Source: JACIYW01 sp014359745
Lineage (GTDB): Bacteria > Pseudomonadota > Alphaproteobacteria > Rhodobacterales > Rhodobacteraceae
Direction of reading: 5' to 3'
Length of the DNA stretch: 64,000 nt
Assembly (NCBI GenBank): GCA_050433985.1
Contig: JBNPWE010000002.1
Location: 124,001-188,000 of the forward strand
Within the stretch, counting starts at the first letter, position 1. Every line of letters begins with the position of its first letter. Under the pieces are notes generated by a model. That model was not told where the DNA came from and made no database searches. It saw only the letters and a list, made by a program, of their open reading frames with translations. This document shows, piece by piece, positions 26,132-34,260 of this stretch. The translations under genes were made by a program, and so were the position numbers.

Positions 26132-27451
26132 ATGGCGCTGAGGCCCGGCCTTGTCCAACGCCAGACACAGCGGCTGGCGCTGACGCCGGGGATGCGCCGG
26201 TCGCTGGAGCTGTTGCGGATGCCTGCGGTCGATCTGGCGGCGGATCTGGTGCGCATGGCGGCGGAAAACCCGTTTTTGCTGGTGGACTGGCCGCGCGGCA
26301 GCGGCGGCGGGCGGGCCTATGAGGTGGCGCTGGAAACGGTGGCGGCGCGCCCGTCTCTGGTGGAAAGCCTGCGCGGACAACTGGGGTTGATGGCCTTGCC
26401 CGCGCGGGTCGCCGATCTTGCCGCCTATCTGGCGGGGGATCTGCGCGACGACGGGTATCTGGACACGCCGCTGGATGATTACGCGCAACGGCTGGGGGCC
26501 GATCCGCGCGATCTGATGGCGGCGCTGGCGGCTTTGCAGGCCTGCGAACCGGCGGGGGTGGGGGCGCGCACGCTGGCGGAATGCCTGGACTTGCAGATGC
26601 GCGACCGGGGCGTGCCCGCGGCCCTGATCAAGCGGGTGCTGGCGCATCTGCCGCTGTTTGGCGGGCCGGATGTGGGCGCGCTGGCGGCCGCGCTTGATCT
26701 GCCGGTTGATGCGGTGCGGGCGCTGGCGGGCCTGGTGCGCACGCTGCGCGCCCAGCCGGTGCCAGAGGGCGAGGGGCAGGCGCCACGGGTGCTGCGCGCC
26801 GATCTGGTGGTGACGCGCGACAACTGCGGCGCGCTGGTGGTCGCGCCGGTGCGCCAGTCTTTGCCGCGGGTGCGGCTGAATGCGGGCTTGCGCGCGCGCG
26901 GCGGCGGTTTTGCCAAGGACGCGCAGCGCGAGGCCGAGGCGCTGATCGCGGCGCTGGCGCTGCGCCAGAGCACCCTGGTGCGGATCGGCACGGCGCTGGC
27001 CGAGGCGCAGCATCGGTTCTTTGCGCTGGGCCCCGAACATCTGGCGCCGCTGAGCCGGGCCGCGCTGGCGGGCAGGCTGGATCTGCATCCCTCAACCGTG
27101 GGGCGGGCCGTGGCGGGCAAGGCGCTGGATCATCAGGGGCGGCTTTACCCGCTGTCGATGTTCTTTTCGGCGGCGCTTGGCGGCGAGGACGGGCAGGGGG
27201 GGCCGGTATCGGCCTTTGCCACCCAACAGGCGCTGGCGCGAATCGTTGCGCATGAGAACCCCGAGGCGCCGCTGTCGGATGCGATGATTTGTGAGCGGCT
27301 GCGTGCGGAAGGCGTTGACATCACCCGGCGAACTGTCGCCAAATACAGGGGATGCATGCGAATACCGTCCTCTTACGAACGGCACCGGCGCCACGGCCAG
27401 CGCAGCATGCAGCCACATACCGTGGCAGCCAAGACGATTTTCATCCCCTGA
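26132..27451 (+). CDS. rpoN: RNA polymerase sigma-54 factor
   Basis: This 439-residue protein is a little shorter than the enterobacterial factor. The N-terminal glutamine/leucine activator region (LVQRQTQRLALTPGMRRSLE), a core-binding middle, the HTH (LDLHPSTVGRAVAGK) and the C-terminal RpoN box (TRRTVAKYR, about residues 410-418) are all present. It recognises -24/-12 promoters and needs enhancer-binding activators. Rhodobacterales often have several rpoN copies; this one is in the conserved position between lptB and hpf, so it is the general copy. Confidence 0.95.
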   Translation: MALRPGLVQRQTQRLALTPGMRRSLELLRMPAVDLAADLVRMAAENPFLLVDWPRGSGGGRAYEVALETVAARPSLVESLRGQLGLMALPARVADLAAYLAGDLRDDGYLDTPLDDYAQRLGADPRDLMAALAALQACEPAGVGARTLAECLDLQMRDRGVPAALIKRVLAHLPLFGGPDVGALAAALDLPVDAVRALAGLVRTLRAQPVPEGEGQAPRVLRADLVVTRDNCGALVVAPVRQSLPRVRLNAGLRARGGGFAKDAQREAEALIAALALRQSTLVRIGTALAEAQHRFFALGPEHLAPLSRAALAGRLDLHPSTVGRAVAGKALDHQGRLYPLSMFFSAALGGEDGQGGPVSAFATQQALARIVAHENPEAPLSDAMICERLRAEGVDITRRTVAKYRGCMRIPSSYERHRRHGQRSMQPHTVAAKTIFIP

Positions 27452-27503
27452 CAAGGCCGCCGCGCCGCGGGCGCGGCCGCCTGTCGCAACGTGAGGAGAA
27501 GCC

Positions 27504-28079
27504 ATGCGCTATCAGATCAGCGGAAAACAGATTGACGTGGGTGACGCCCTGCAAACCCATGTGAAAACGGAACTTTCCGAGGTGATGGAAAAATATTCGC
27601 AGCGCCCCACCGATGCGGTGGTGGTGTTTTCGCGCGATGCGCATGAATTCGTGTGCGAGGCGACGGCGCATCTGTCTTCGGGGTTGACGGCGCAGGCGCG
27701 CGCCCGTGCCAACGAGATCTATGCCGCCTTTGACGGCTGCTGCGAGAAGATGGACAAGCAGTTGCGTCGCTACAAGCGGCGGCTGAAGGACCACCATCGC
27801 GACACTGCGGAGCCTGTTGAATTCGGCGGCGCATCGTCCTATATCCTCGCCGCAGAAATCGAGTCAGAGGAAGCCGAGCCAGAGACCTTGCAACCGATCA
27901 TCATCGCCGAGACCGAGACGCGGATCCTGTCGCTTTCGGTGGGGGAAGCGGTGATGCGGATGGAGTTGTCGGGCGCGCCGGTTCTGGTGTTTCGACACGA
28001 AAGCAACAAGGGACTGAATGTCGTGTATCGCCGTGAAGACGGCAATATCGGCTGGATCGAACCCGCCCAAGCAAGCTGA
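27504..28079 (+). CDS. hpf: Ribosome hibernation promoting factor, long form
   Basis: This 191-residue protein has an N-terminal S30AE/YfiA domain (residues 1-100, MRYQISGKQIDVGDAL) that binds the 30S decoding site and a C-terminal dimerisation domain (about 130-190, SVGEAVMRMELSGAPVLVF) that pairs ribosomes into inactive 100S particles. This is the long HPF type found in alphaproteobacteria. It starts at ATG 27504 after GTGAGGAGAAGCC. It lies between rpoN and ptsN as in many relatives. Confidence 0.94.
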   Translation: MRYQISGKQIDVGDALQTHVKTELSEVMEKYSQRPTDAVVVFSRDAHEFVCEATAHLSSGLTAQARARANEIYAAFDGCCEKMDKQLRRYKRRLKDHHRDTAEPVEFGGASSYILAAEIESEEAEPETLQPIIIAETETRILSLSVGEAVMRMELSGAPVLVFRHESNKGLNVVYRREDGNIGWIEPAQAS

Positions 28080-28126
28080 CGCGTCGTTCAACACGGCGTC
28101 CCGCAACATGAGACGCGAAAGAGACG

Positions 28127-28591
28127 ATGAAATTTTCCAGTCTTCTAAGGCCCGAGGCCGTCAAGGTCATGGCGCATTGTACGAGCAAGAAACGTCTCTT
28201 TCAGGATCTGGGGGAAATCGCCGCGGGGGCATATGGCATAGATGCCGCCGCGGCGGTCGAGGCCCTGCTGGAACGCGAGAACCTTGGCCCGACCGGGGTG
28301 GGGCACGGTGTGGCCCTGCCGCATGCCCGCATCACCGGGCTTGAAGGGGTGACGGGGGTCTTCCTGCGGCTGGAAAAGCCGCTGGATTTCGACGCGGTGG
28401 ACCGGCAGCCGGTCGATCTGGTGTTTGCGCTGTTTGCGCCCAAGGATTCGGGCGTGGAACATCTCAAGGCGCTGGCGCTGGTGTCGCGGACGCTGCGCGA
28501 TCCGGGGATCTGTGCAAAGCTGCGGGCAAACAGTGAAGCCAAGACGCTTTATGCGGTGCTGACCGAGGCGCAGGGCACCCAGGCGGCCTGA
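28127..28591 (+). CDS. ptsN: PTS IIA-like nitrogen regulatory protein
   Basis: This 154-residue EIIA(Ntr) protein has the phosphorylated His66 in GVALPHARI. It is the last phospho-acceptor of the nitrogen PTS (PtsP-NPr-EIIANtr) and controls other proteins (K+ transport, stress kinases) by binding rather than sugar uptake. The size and the surrounding motif GPTGVGHGVALPHA are normal. It is the last gene of the kdsD-lpt-rpoN-hpf group; copy C of the dispersed element follows its stop. Confidence 0.95.
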   Translation: MKFSSLLRPEAVKVMAHCTSKKRLFQDLGEIAAGAYGIDAAAAVEALLERENLGPTGVGHGVALPHARITGLEGVTGVFLRLEKPLDFDAVDRQPVDLVFALFAPKDSGVEHLKALALVSRTLRDPGICAKLRANSEAKTLYAVLTEAQGTQAA

Positions 28592-28639
28592 GGGGGGCGC
28601 GCCACCCCCGCCCGCCGCGCGGGCCGGACGGGTTGGATC

Positions 28640-28702
28640 GAGTATTTTTTCGAGAGGATGGGAAAGAGCGTTTTCTTTTGCGTCCGATGTGCGGGTCTGA
28701 TC
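28640..28702 (+). repeat. Dispersed intergenic element, copy C
   Basis: The core GAGTATTTTTTCGAGAG then GATGGG, with the right arm AAGAGCGTTTTCTT, sits 48 bases after the ptsN stop in the sense orientation. A GC-rich inverted segment (GGGGGGCGCGCCACCCCC) lies between the stop and the element. Confidence 0.85.
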
Positions 28703-28846
28703 TGGCGCAACAGGCGCTGGCTGCGCCAGATTCCGCTGACCATTTGCCAAAAGCGGCGGTGCCGGGCGCCGAATTTTGCGATTGCGCGCGGATTGGGGCT
28801 TTGATCCGGACGCGGGAGTCAATAAATGTAGCCTTGTAAACCACAA

Positions 28847-28862
28847 GGGGGCAGGTGCCCCC
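28847..28862 (+). promoter_or_regulatory. Hairpin just upstream of the tatA ribosome binding site
   Basis: GGGGGC and GCCCCC enclose the tetraloop AGGT. One base later the ribosome binding site AGGGAGA starts. The RNA hairpin could influence tatA translation or protect the 5' end of the message. Confidence 0.55.
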
Positions 28863-28875
28863 GAGGGAGAGAGCC

Positions 28876-29088
28876 ATGCTCAATAATATCGGCCTTCCGG
28901 GGCTTTTGCTTATCGCTGTGGTCGTGTTGGTGCTGTTTGGCCGCGGCAAGATCAGTTCGCTGATGGGTGAGGTCGGCAAGGGGATCACCGCCTTCAAGAA
29001 AGGCGTGAAGGACAGTTCGCAAGAGATTGAGGACAAGTCCGAAGTCGCCCGCGACGTGACGCCTGAAACCGAAAAGGACAAGGCGTAG
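28876..29088 (+). CDS. tatA: Twin-arginine translocase subunit TatA
   Basis: This 70-residue protein has an N-terminal membrane helix (GLPGLLLIAVVVLVLFGRGK), the family FGRGK hinge, an amphipathic helix (ISSLMGEVGKGITAFKKG) and a charged tail. TatA oligomers form the passage for folded proteins with RR signal peptides. ATG 28876 is chosen for its strong ribosome binding site (GAGGGAGAGAGCC); an earlier in-frame start at 28855 is poor. tatB follows after 30 bases. Confidence 0.95.
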   Translation: MLNNIGLPGLLLIAVVVLVLFGRGKISSLMGEVGKGITAFKKGVKDSSQEIEDKSEVARDVTPETEKDKA

Positions 29089-29118
29089 CGCCTTGCCCCC
29101 CATGTGGGTGCATTCTGA

Positions 29119-29673
29119 ATGTTCGACATCGGCTGGACCGAACTTCTGCTGATCGGGATCGTCGCGCTGATCGTGGTCGGCCCCAAGGAACTGCCCGGAA
29201 TGTTTCGCAAGATGGGGCAGATGACCGGCAAGGCGCGCGGTCTTGCCCGCGAATTCCAGCGTGCCATGGAAAGCGCCGCCGACGAGGTCGGCGTCAAGGA
29301 TGTGCAGCGCGATCTGCGCAAGATGACGTCCAGATCCTCGCTGGGGCTGGATGATGTCGAAGCCTCGATCGGCAGCGGGTTCAAAGCGTCGGATTTCAGT
29401 GCCCCCTCACCGGCCAAGCAATCCGAGGCTGCGAAAGTGACCGAAGCCGAGGCATTGAAATCGGGTGCGTCGGCTGAACCGGCCCCGAAGCCCGCCAAGA
29501 AACCGGCGCAGAAATCCGCCCCGCCCAAAGATCCCGAAACGGTATCGCAAGGCCGCAAGGCCGCATCGGCCGCCAGGGTCGCCGGGGCGAATGCCAAGCT
29601 GACGCCCGCGAAACGCCCGGTGGCCACAAAGGCCAAGGCTGGAAAAACCGCCAGCAAGAGTGATCCGGCATGA
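29119..29673 (+). CDS. tatB: Twin-arginine translocase subunit TatB
   Basis: This 184-residue protein begins MFDIGWTELLLIGIVALIVV with the FDIG-E-LL-GP signature and the GPKELPGMFRKMG hinge, then an amphipathic helix. The tail from about residue 95 is long and rich in Ala, Pro and Lys. TatB with TatC forms the receptor for twin-arginine signal peptides. The stop overlaps tatC by 4 bases (ATGA). Confidence 0.95.
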   Translation: MFDIGWTELLLIGIVALIVVGPKELPGMFRKMGQMTGKARGLAREFQRAMESAADEVGVKDVQRDLRKMTSRSSLGLDDVEASIGSGFKASDFSAPSPAKQSEAAKVTEAEALKSGASAEPAPKPAKKPAQKSAPPKDPETVSQGRKAASAARVAGANAKLTPAKRPVATKAKAGKTASKSDPA

Positions 29674-30578
29674 GTCGCGACAACGACGATATCGACGACA
29701 GTTCCGCGCCGCTGATCGAACATCTGACCGAATTGCGCGGCAGGCTGATCTGGTCGGTTCTGGCGTTCATCGTGGGGATGGTGATCTGTTTCACCGTGGC
29801 AGAGCCGCTTTTGCAGTTCATTTCCGGGCCGATCGCCGATGTGCTGCGCGCGCGGGGCGAAGACCCGCGCCTGATCTTCACCGCGCCGCAGGAAAAGTTC
29901 TTTGTCTTGATCCGCATCTCGATGATCGGCGGGTTTGCGCTGGCGTTTCCGGTGATCGCGCATCAGCTTTGGCGGTTCGTGGCGCCGGGGCTTTATAAAT
30001 CCGAAAAGAACGCCTTCCTGCCGTTCATCATCGCCTCGCCCGCTCTGTTCCTGACCGGTGCGGCCTTTGCGCATTATGTCATCACCCCGCTGGCGATGAA
30101 TTTCTTTATCGGCTTTTCCGATGCGATCCCCGCGCTTGCCAATCTGGTGACCGGGCAGGCCCCCGCGCCCGCCGGCGATCCCGACGGGATGCGCACGGTG
30201 TTCCTTGGGTCGGTCCGCGAATCGCTGGATCTGACGCTGAAGTTCATATTCGCCTTTGGCCTGTGTTTTCAGCTTCCGGTTTTGCTGACGCTGATGGGCA
30301 AGGCGGGGCTTGTGTCGGCGCAGGGGCTTGGGTCGGTGCGCAAATACGCGGTTGTGGGTATCCTGGTGCTTGCCGCGATCGTGACGCCGCCCGATGTGAT
30401 CACCCAGGTGATCCTGTTCACAGTGGTTTATGGCCTTTACGAGATATCGATCCTGCTGGTCCACCGCGTTGAAAAGCGCCGCGAGGCCGATCTGCGTGCC
30501 CAAGGGCTGTGGGTGGACGATGACGACGATGAAATGCCCGACGATGAAATGCCCGACGAGGACAAAAAGACCACCTGA
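29670..30578 (+). CDS. tatC: Twin-arginine translocase subunit TatC
   Basis: This 302-residue protein has six membrane segments and the TatC signatures LIEHLTELRGRLIWS near the N terminus and FGLCFQLPVLLTLM. The cytoplasmic C-terminal tail is very acidic (DDDDDEMPDDEMPDEDKK), with a short repeated unit DDEMP. TatC binds the RR signal. The last base of its stop is the first base of the next gene, an ATPase, so the two are coupled. Confidence 0.96.
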   Translation: MSRDNDDIDDSSAPLIEHLTELRGRLIWSVLAFIVGMVICFTVAEPLLQFISGPIADVLRARGEDPRLIFTAPQEKFFVLIRISMIGGFALAFPVIAHQLWRFVAPGLYKSEKNAFLPFIIASPALFLTGAAFAHYVITPLAMNFFIGFSDAIPALANLVTGQAPAPAGDPDGMRTVFLGSVRESLDLTLKFIFAFGLCFQLPVLLTLMGKAGLVSAQGLGSVRKYAVVGILVLAAIVTPPDVITQVILFTVVYGLYEISILLVHRVEKRREADLRAQGLWVDDDDDEMPDDEMPDEDKKTT

Positions 30579-31417
30579 TGACCGAGGCCCTGCTGACCCG
30601 TATCGCCGAGGCGCTGGAGCGCCGCTTTCCCGCCCCCTTGCAGGCCCCTGATTTCGGGGCGGCTAATGCGTTCGTGTGGCATGTGGCGCCCGACCGGCTT
30701 GATCCGGTGGCGGCGGTCAACCGGGTGGATATCGGCCTGTTGATCGGGGTGAACCGGGCGCGCGACACGCTGTTGGAAAACACCCAACAGTTCGCGCGCG
30801 GCCTGCCCGCCAACAACGCGCTGTTGTGGGGCGCGCGGGGGATGGGCAAATCCTCGCTCGTCAAGGCGATCCATGCCGAGGTTCTGCGCCGGGGCCATGC
30901 GCTGAAGCTGGTCGAGGTGCAGCGCGAGGATCTGCCGTCGATCGGGCGGCTGTTGAGGTTGCTGCGCGCGGCGGATGCGCGGTTCCTGCTGTTTTGCGAC
31001 GATCTGTCCTTCGGCCATGATGACGAGCATTACAAATCGCTCAAGGCGGTTCTGGATGGCGGGATCGAGGGGCGGCCCGAGAATGTGGTGTTTTACGCCA
31101 CGTCGAACCGGCGCCACCTGATGCCGCGCGACATGATCGAGAATGAACGATCCTCGGCCATCAGCCCGTCAGAGGCGACCGAGGAAAAGGTGTCGCTTTC
31201 GGATCGGTTCGGGCTTTGGCTGGGGTTTCATCCGTGCAGTCAGGATGACTATCTGGCGATGATCGACGGCTATTGCAAAGCTTACGGCCTGAACGTCGAT
31301 CCCGATACCCTGCGCGCCGAGGCGATCGAATGGCAGGCCACGCGCGGGGCCCGTTCGGGGCGCGTGGCCTGGCAGTTTTTCACCGATCTGGCCGGGCGGC
31401 GCGGCGTTACCCTGTGA
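30578..31417 (+). CDS. AAA-type ATP-binding protein (DUF815 family)
   Basis: This 279-residue P-loop protein has Walker A in LWGARGMGKSSLVKA (about residues 85-99) and Walker B in FLLFCDDLSF, followed by YATSNRRHLMPRDM, an arrangement typical of DUF815 ATPases. The cellular role of the family is not established. The gene follows tatC with a 1-base overlap, an association seen in other Rhodobacterales. No signal peptide or membrane segment is seen. Confidence 0.85.
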   Translation: MTEALLTRIAEALERRFPAPLQAPDFGAANAFVWHVAPDRLDPVAAVNRVDIGLLIGVNRARDTLLENTQQFARGLPANNALLWGARGMGKSSLVKAIHAEVLRRGHALKLVEVQREDLPSIGRLLRLLRAADARFLLFCDDLSFGHDDEHYKSLKAVLDGGIEGRPENVVFYATSNRRHLMPRDMIENERSSAISPSEATEEKVSLSDRFGLWLGFHPCSQDDYLAMIDGYCKAYGLNVDPDTLRAEAIEWQATRGARSGRVAWQFFTDLAGRRGVTL

Positions 31418-31463
31418 TCGGGATGCCGGGGGGCGTTTGGGCCCCTGTTCGGGCGCAAGGCGA

Positions 31464-32075
31464 TCAATTGGTCAGCAGCGCCTGATAGACCCGGCGCGCG
31501 TCGCGCGGGTCGTCAAGGGCCTGGGCGACATCATGATCGCGCGCGAAGGCGCGCAGCGCGCGGTCGGTTCCCGGCCCCCAAAGCCCGTCGATCCCGTATC
31601 CGTAATATCCCAAAAGCGCGAGGCGCTGCTGAACCATCCGCCGGTCCTGATAGGAAAGGTCGGCGAAAGCGGCCTGTGCGGCGGGTTGCCGGTAGGTCGG
31701 TGCCGGATAGGCCGGGGCGGAATAGCTGGTAGAGTAACTGTTGGGGTGGCGGGTACGATAGCTTTCGGCGGGCGCGGCCTGGCGATACCGATCCTGGGTC
31801 CGCCTGTCGTCGCGCCAGGTGTCCCCGACCCGCCGCGTGACCGGGGCATAACGGTCATCGGCGCGGTCATCCACATAGTTGCCGACGGACCTGGCCCCGG
31901 GTTGCCCGTTGGCGGTGATCAGCGCCCCCACGGCCACGGTTGCCAGAACCCCGGCCAGAAAGGCGCGTTCGCCCTTGCCGGCAAGGGCGGGGGTGGCGGT
32001 GGTGCCGACCAGCGTCGAGGCGGTCAGCGCGGCGATGGTAAGGTTTCTGAGGGTGGTTTTAAGGGGGGTGTGCAT
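31464..32075 (-). CDS. Secreted peptidoglycan-binding domain protein
   Basis: The protein is about 203 residues from ATG 32075, six bases after AGGAG (an ATG at 32081 would touch that site and is rejected). A signal peptide (LRNLTIAALTASTLVGTTAT, cut after ALA) is followed by a glycine-zipper-like stretch (AFLAGVLATVAVGALITANG), an Arg/Tyr/Ser-rich linker, and a C-terminal peptidoglycan-binding fold (VQQRLALLGYYGYGIDGLWG). It probably binds the cell wall in the periplasm. It converges on the ATPase gene and diverges from rpsD. Confidence 0.78.
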   Translation of the reverse strand: MHTPLKTTLRNLTIAALTASTLVGTTATPALAGKGERAFLAGVLATVAVGALITANGQPGARSVGNYVDDRADDRYAPVTRRVGDTWRDDRRTQDRYRQAAPAESYRTRHPNSYSTSYSAPAYPAPTYRQPAAQAAFADLSYQDRRMVQQRLALLGYYGYGIDGLWGPGTDRALRAFARDHDVAQALDDPRDARRVYQALLTN

Positions 32076-32137
32076 GATCATCTCCTGGTTGGTGAATCCA
32101 ATCTGGCCATTGCGGCGCTGATAGGCAAAAACCGGGC

Positions 32138-32156
32138 GCTGTTATCGGATAACAGC
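32138..32156. promoter_or_regulatory. 19-bp perfect palindrome, operator candidate
   Basis: GCTGTTATC and GATAACAGC flank a single G. Directly to its right are a second palindrome, CCGATTATCGG (32156-32166), and GGGGATGCCCC. The group lies 63 bases before the start of the peptidoglycan-binding protein gene and 32 bases upstream of the rpsD -35 box, so it could control either. No T-run is present. Confidence 0.65.
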
Positions 32157-32187
32157 CGATTATCGGGGGGATGCCCCGATCCCGCGC

Positions 32188-32214
32188 TTGACACCCGCAG
32201 GCCCCCGGTATACC
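32188..32214 (+). promoter_or_regulatory. Candidate rpsD promoter
   Basis: A perfect -35 box TTGACA (32188) and TATACC (32209) are separated by 15 bases, a little short. The message would have a leader of about 135 bases with small hairpins (CCTTTGGGAAAGG; GGCCCCCGCAAGGGG), a possible place for S4 autoregulation. That last point is inference. Confidence 0.55.
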
Positions 32215-32355
32215 CCGCGCCTCGGTCCGGTTCCCGAAGGGGGCCGGTCCTTCATTTGGTGTTGGTGGCCCCCGCAAGGGGATGCCTGTCGCCCCGGGTC
32301 GGATCGGACCTTTGGGAAAGGACAACGCCCTTCGCATATCGCAAGGAGAACAGCG

Positions 32356-32976
32356 GTGACCAAACGCACCTCTGCCAAGTACAAGCTTGATCGCCGCATG
32401 GGCGAAAACATCTGGGGACGCCCGAAATCCCCGGTCAACAAACGTGAATACGGCCCCGGCCAGCACGGCCAGCGCCGCAAGAACAAACTGTCGGATTTCG
32501 GCACCCAGTTGCGCGCCAAGCAAAAGCTCAAGGGCTATTACGGCGACCTGACCGAAAAGCAGTTCCGCAAGATCTTTGCCGAGGCAGAGCGCGTCAAGGG
32601 CGACACCGGCGAAAACCTTATCGGCCTGCTGGAACGCCGCCTTGATGCGGTGGTCTACCGCGCGAAATTCGTGCCCACCGTGTTTGCGGCGCGCCAGTTC
32701 GTGAACCACGGCCATGTGATGGTGAACGGCAAGCGGGTGAACATCGCATCCTACCGCGTCAAGGAAGGCGACGTGGTCGAGGTGCGGCAGAAGTCCAAGC
32801 AGCTTGCGGTGCTGCTGGAGGCGGTCAGCCTTGCCGAACGCGACGTGCCCGATTACGTCGAGGTGGATCATTCCAAGATGACGGCGACCTTCGTGCGCGC
32901 CCCCGGTCTGGCCGATGTGCCCTATCCGGTGCAGATGGAACCCAACCTTGTGGTCGAATTCTACGCCAAGAACTGA
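32356..32976 (+). CDS. rpsD: 30S ribosomal protein S4
   Basis: This 206-residue protein starts at GTG 32356, seven bases after AAGGAGA; the sequence then reads TKRTSAKYKLDRRMGENIWG, typical of alphaproteobacterial S4. The S4 RNA-binding domain is seen in LERRLDAVVYRAKFVPTVFA. S4 nucleates 30S assembly by binding 16S rRNA, and in other bacteria it controls its own operon. It is a single-gene unit here with its own promoter and a clear terminator. Confidence 0.98.
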   Translation: MTKRTSAKYKLDRRMGENIWGRPKSPVNKREYGPGQHGQRRKNKLSDFGTQLRAKQKLKGYYGDLTEKQFRKIFAEAERVKGDTGENLIGLLERRLDAVVYRAKFVPTVFAARQFVNHGHVMVNGKRVNIASYRVKEGDVVEVRQKSKQLAVLLEAVSLAERDVPDYVEVDHSKMTATFVRAPGLADVPYPVQMEPNLVVEFYAKN

Positions 32977-32998
32977 TCCGCGGATCAGTCGGTGAAAA

Positions 32999-33021
32999 GG
33001 CCGCCGCCGGGCGGCCTTTTT
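32999..33021 (+). terminator. Rho-independent terminator of rpsD
   Basis: GGCCGCC and GGCGGCC form a perfect 7-bp stem around GCCG, followed by five T residues. It starts 23 bases after the rpsD stop. Confidence 0.92.
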
Positions 33022-33156
33022 CATTTCGGGGCGGCGGATCGGTCGCTGGTACCCCGTGCGGCCGCAACCGGGTCGCAACACATTCGCCCTGCTGTGCGGC
33101 GCGGGCGTTCGACACATCTGGTCTAACCCGCCAACCGCGGTTAACAAGGCGGGGCA

Positions 33157-34260
33157 ATGGGGGGGCTTGTCATGGCGTCAGGGATCCGGCCACAGCCGGG
33201 GATCATGGAGATCGCGCTTTATCAGGGGGGGCAAAGCGCCCTTGCGGGGCGCAATGATGTGGTGAAACTGTCGTCGAACGAAAACCCGTTCGGCCCGTCT
33301 GACAAGGCGATAGAGGCCTATCGCCGTGCCGCCCACAGCCTGCATCGCTATCCCTCCACCGATCACGCAGCCCTGCGCACAGCCATCGGCGAGATGCACG
33401 GCCTTGACCCCGCGCGCATCATCTGCGGCGTCGGATCGGATGAGGTGATCACCTTCCTGTGCCAGGCCTATGCCGGGCCAAAGGACGAGGTGGTCTATTG
33501 CCAGCACGGGTTCCTGATGTATCCGATTTCGGCGCGCGCGGTGGGGGCGACGCCGGTTGTCGCGCCCGAAACCGAACGGCGCGCCGATGTCGATGCGATC
33601 CTTTCCGCCTGCACCAGACGCACAAGGCTGGTGTTTCTGGCCAACCCCAACAACCCGACCGGCACCATGCTGCCCGAACCCGAGGTGGCGCGCCTTGCCG
33701 CCGGGCTGCCGCCCAGTGCGATTCTGGTACTCGACGGGGCCTATGCCGAATATGTCGAGGGGTTCGACGGCGGCGCGGCGCTGGCCACGGCGCGCGACAA
33801 CGTGGTGATGACACGCACGTTTTCCAAGATTTACGGACTGGGCGGGTTGCGCATCGGCTGGGGGTATGGCCCGCAGGCGATCATCGATGTGCTGAACCGG
33901 ATACGCGGCCCGTTCAACCTGTCGACCGCCCAGCTTGAAGTGGCCGAGGCGGCGGTGCGCGATACCGCGCATCTGGAACGCTGTCTGGCGGAAAACACCC
34001 GGATGCGCGGCTGGCTGGCCGATGCGCTGGCGGCGCAGGGCGTGCCTTCCGATCCGTCATCGGCCAATTTCATCCTGGCCCGCTTTGCCGATGAGGCCGA
34101 GGCGGCGGCCTGTGATGCCTGGCTGCGCGAGGCAGGCATCATCGTGCGCCGGGTGGCGGGCTATGGCCTTGCCGATTGTCTGCGCATCACGGTGGGCGAC
34201 GAATCCGCCTGCCGCAGGGTTGCGCATGCGGTGGCGCTGTTTCGGGCGCGCGAGGCATGA
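33157..34260 (+). CDS. hisC: Histidinol-phosphate aminotransferase
   Basis: This 367-residue fold-type I PLP aminotransferase makes histidinol phosphate in histidine synthesis; this group may also act on aromatic amino acids. It shows KLSSNENPFGPS, the cofactor loop GVGSDEVI, ANPNNPTGT, and the PLP lysine in TRTFSKIYGLGGLRIGWGYG. Starts ATG 33157 or ATG 33172 are both possible. It overlaps tyrC by 4 bases (ATGA), so it may supply the transamination step of tyrosine/phenylalanine synthesis as well. Confidence 0.93.
   Translation: MGGLVMASGIRPQPGIMEIALYQGGQSALAGRNDVVKLSSNENPFGPSDKAIEAYRRAAHSLHRYPSTDHAALRTAIGEMHGLDPARIICGVGSDEVITFLCQAYAGPKDEVVYCQHGFLMYPISARAVGATPVVAPETERRADVDAILSACTRRTRLVFLANPNNPTGTMLPEPEVARLAAGLPPSAILVLDGAYAEYVEGFDGGAALATARDNVVMTRTFSKIYGLGGLRIGWGYGPQAIIDVLNRIRGPFNLSTAQLEVAEAAVRDTAHLERCLAENTRMRGWLADALAAQGVPSDPSSANFILARFADEAEAAACDAWLREAGIIVRRVAGYGLADCLRITVGDESACRRVAHAVALFRAREA

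Noticed and set aside
25124..27088. 654-codon minus-strand frame opposite lptA-lptB-rpoN
   Set aside because: It crosses three genuine genes on the other strand and is Arg/Gln/His-rich antisense translation.
28633..28839. Short ORF across element copy C (MDRVFFREDGKERF...)
   Set aside because: It is translation of the dispersed element; the same peptide appears at copy D only because the DNA is repeated.
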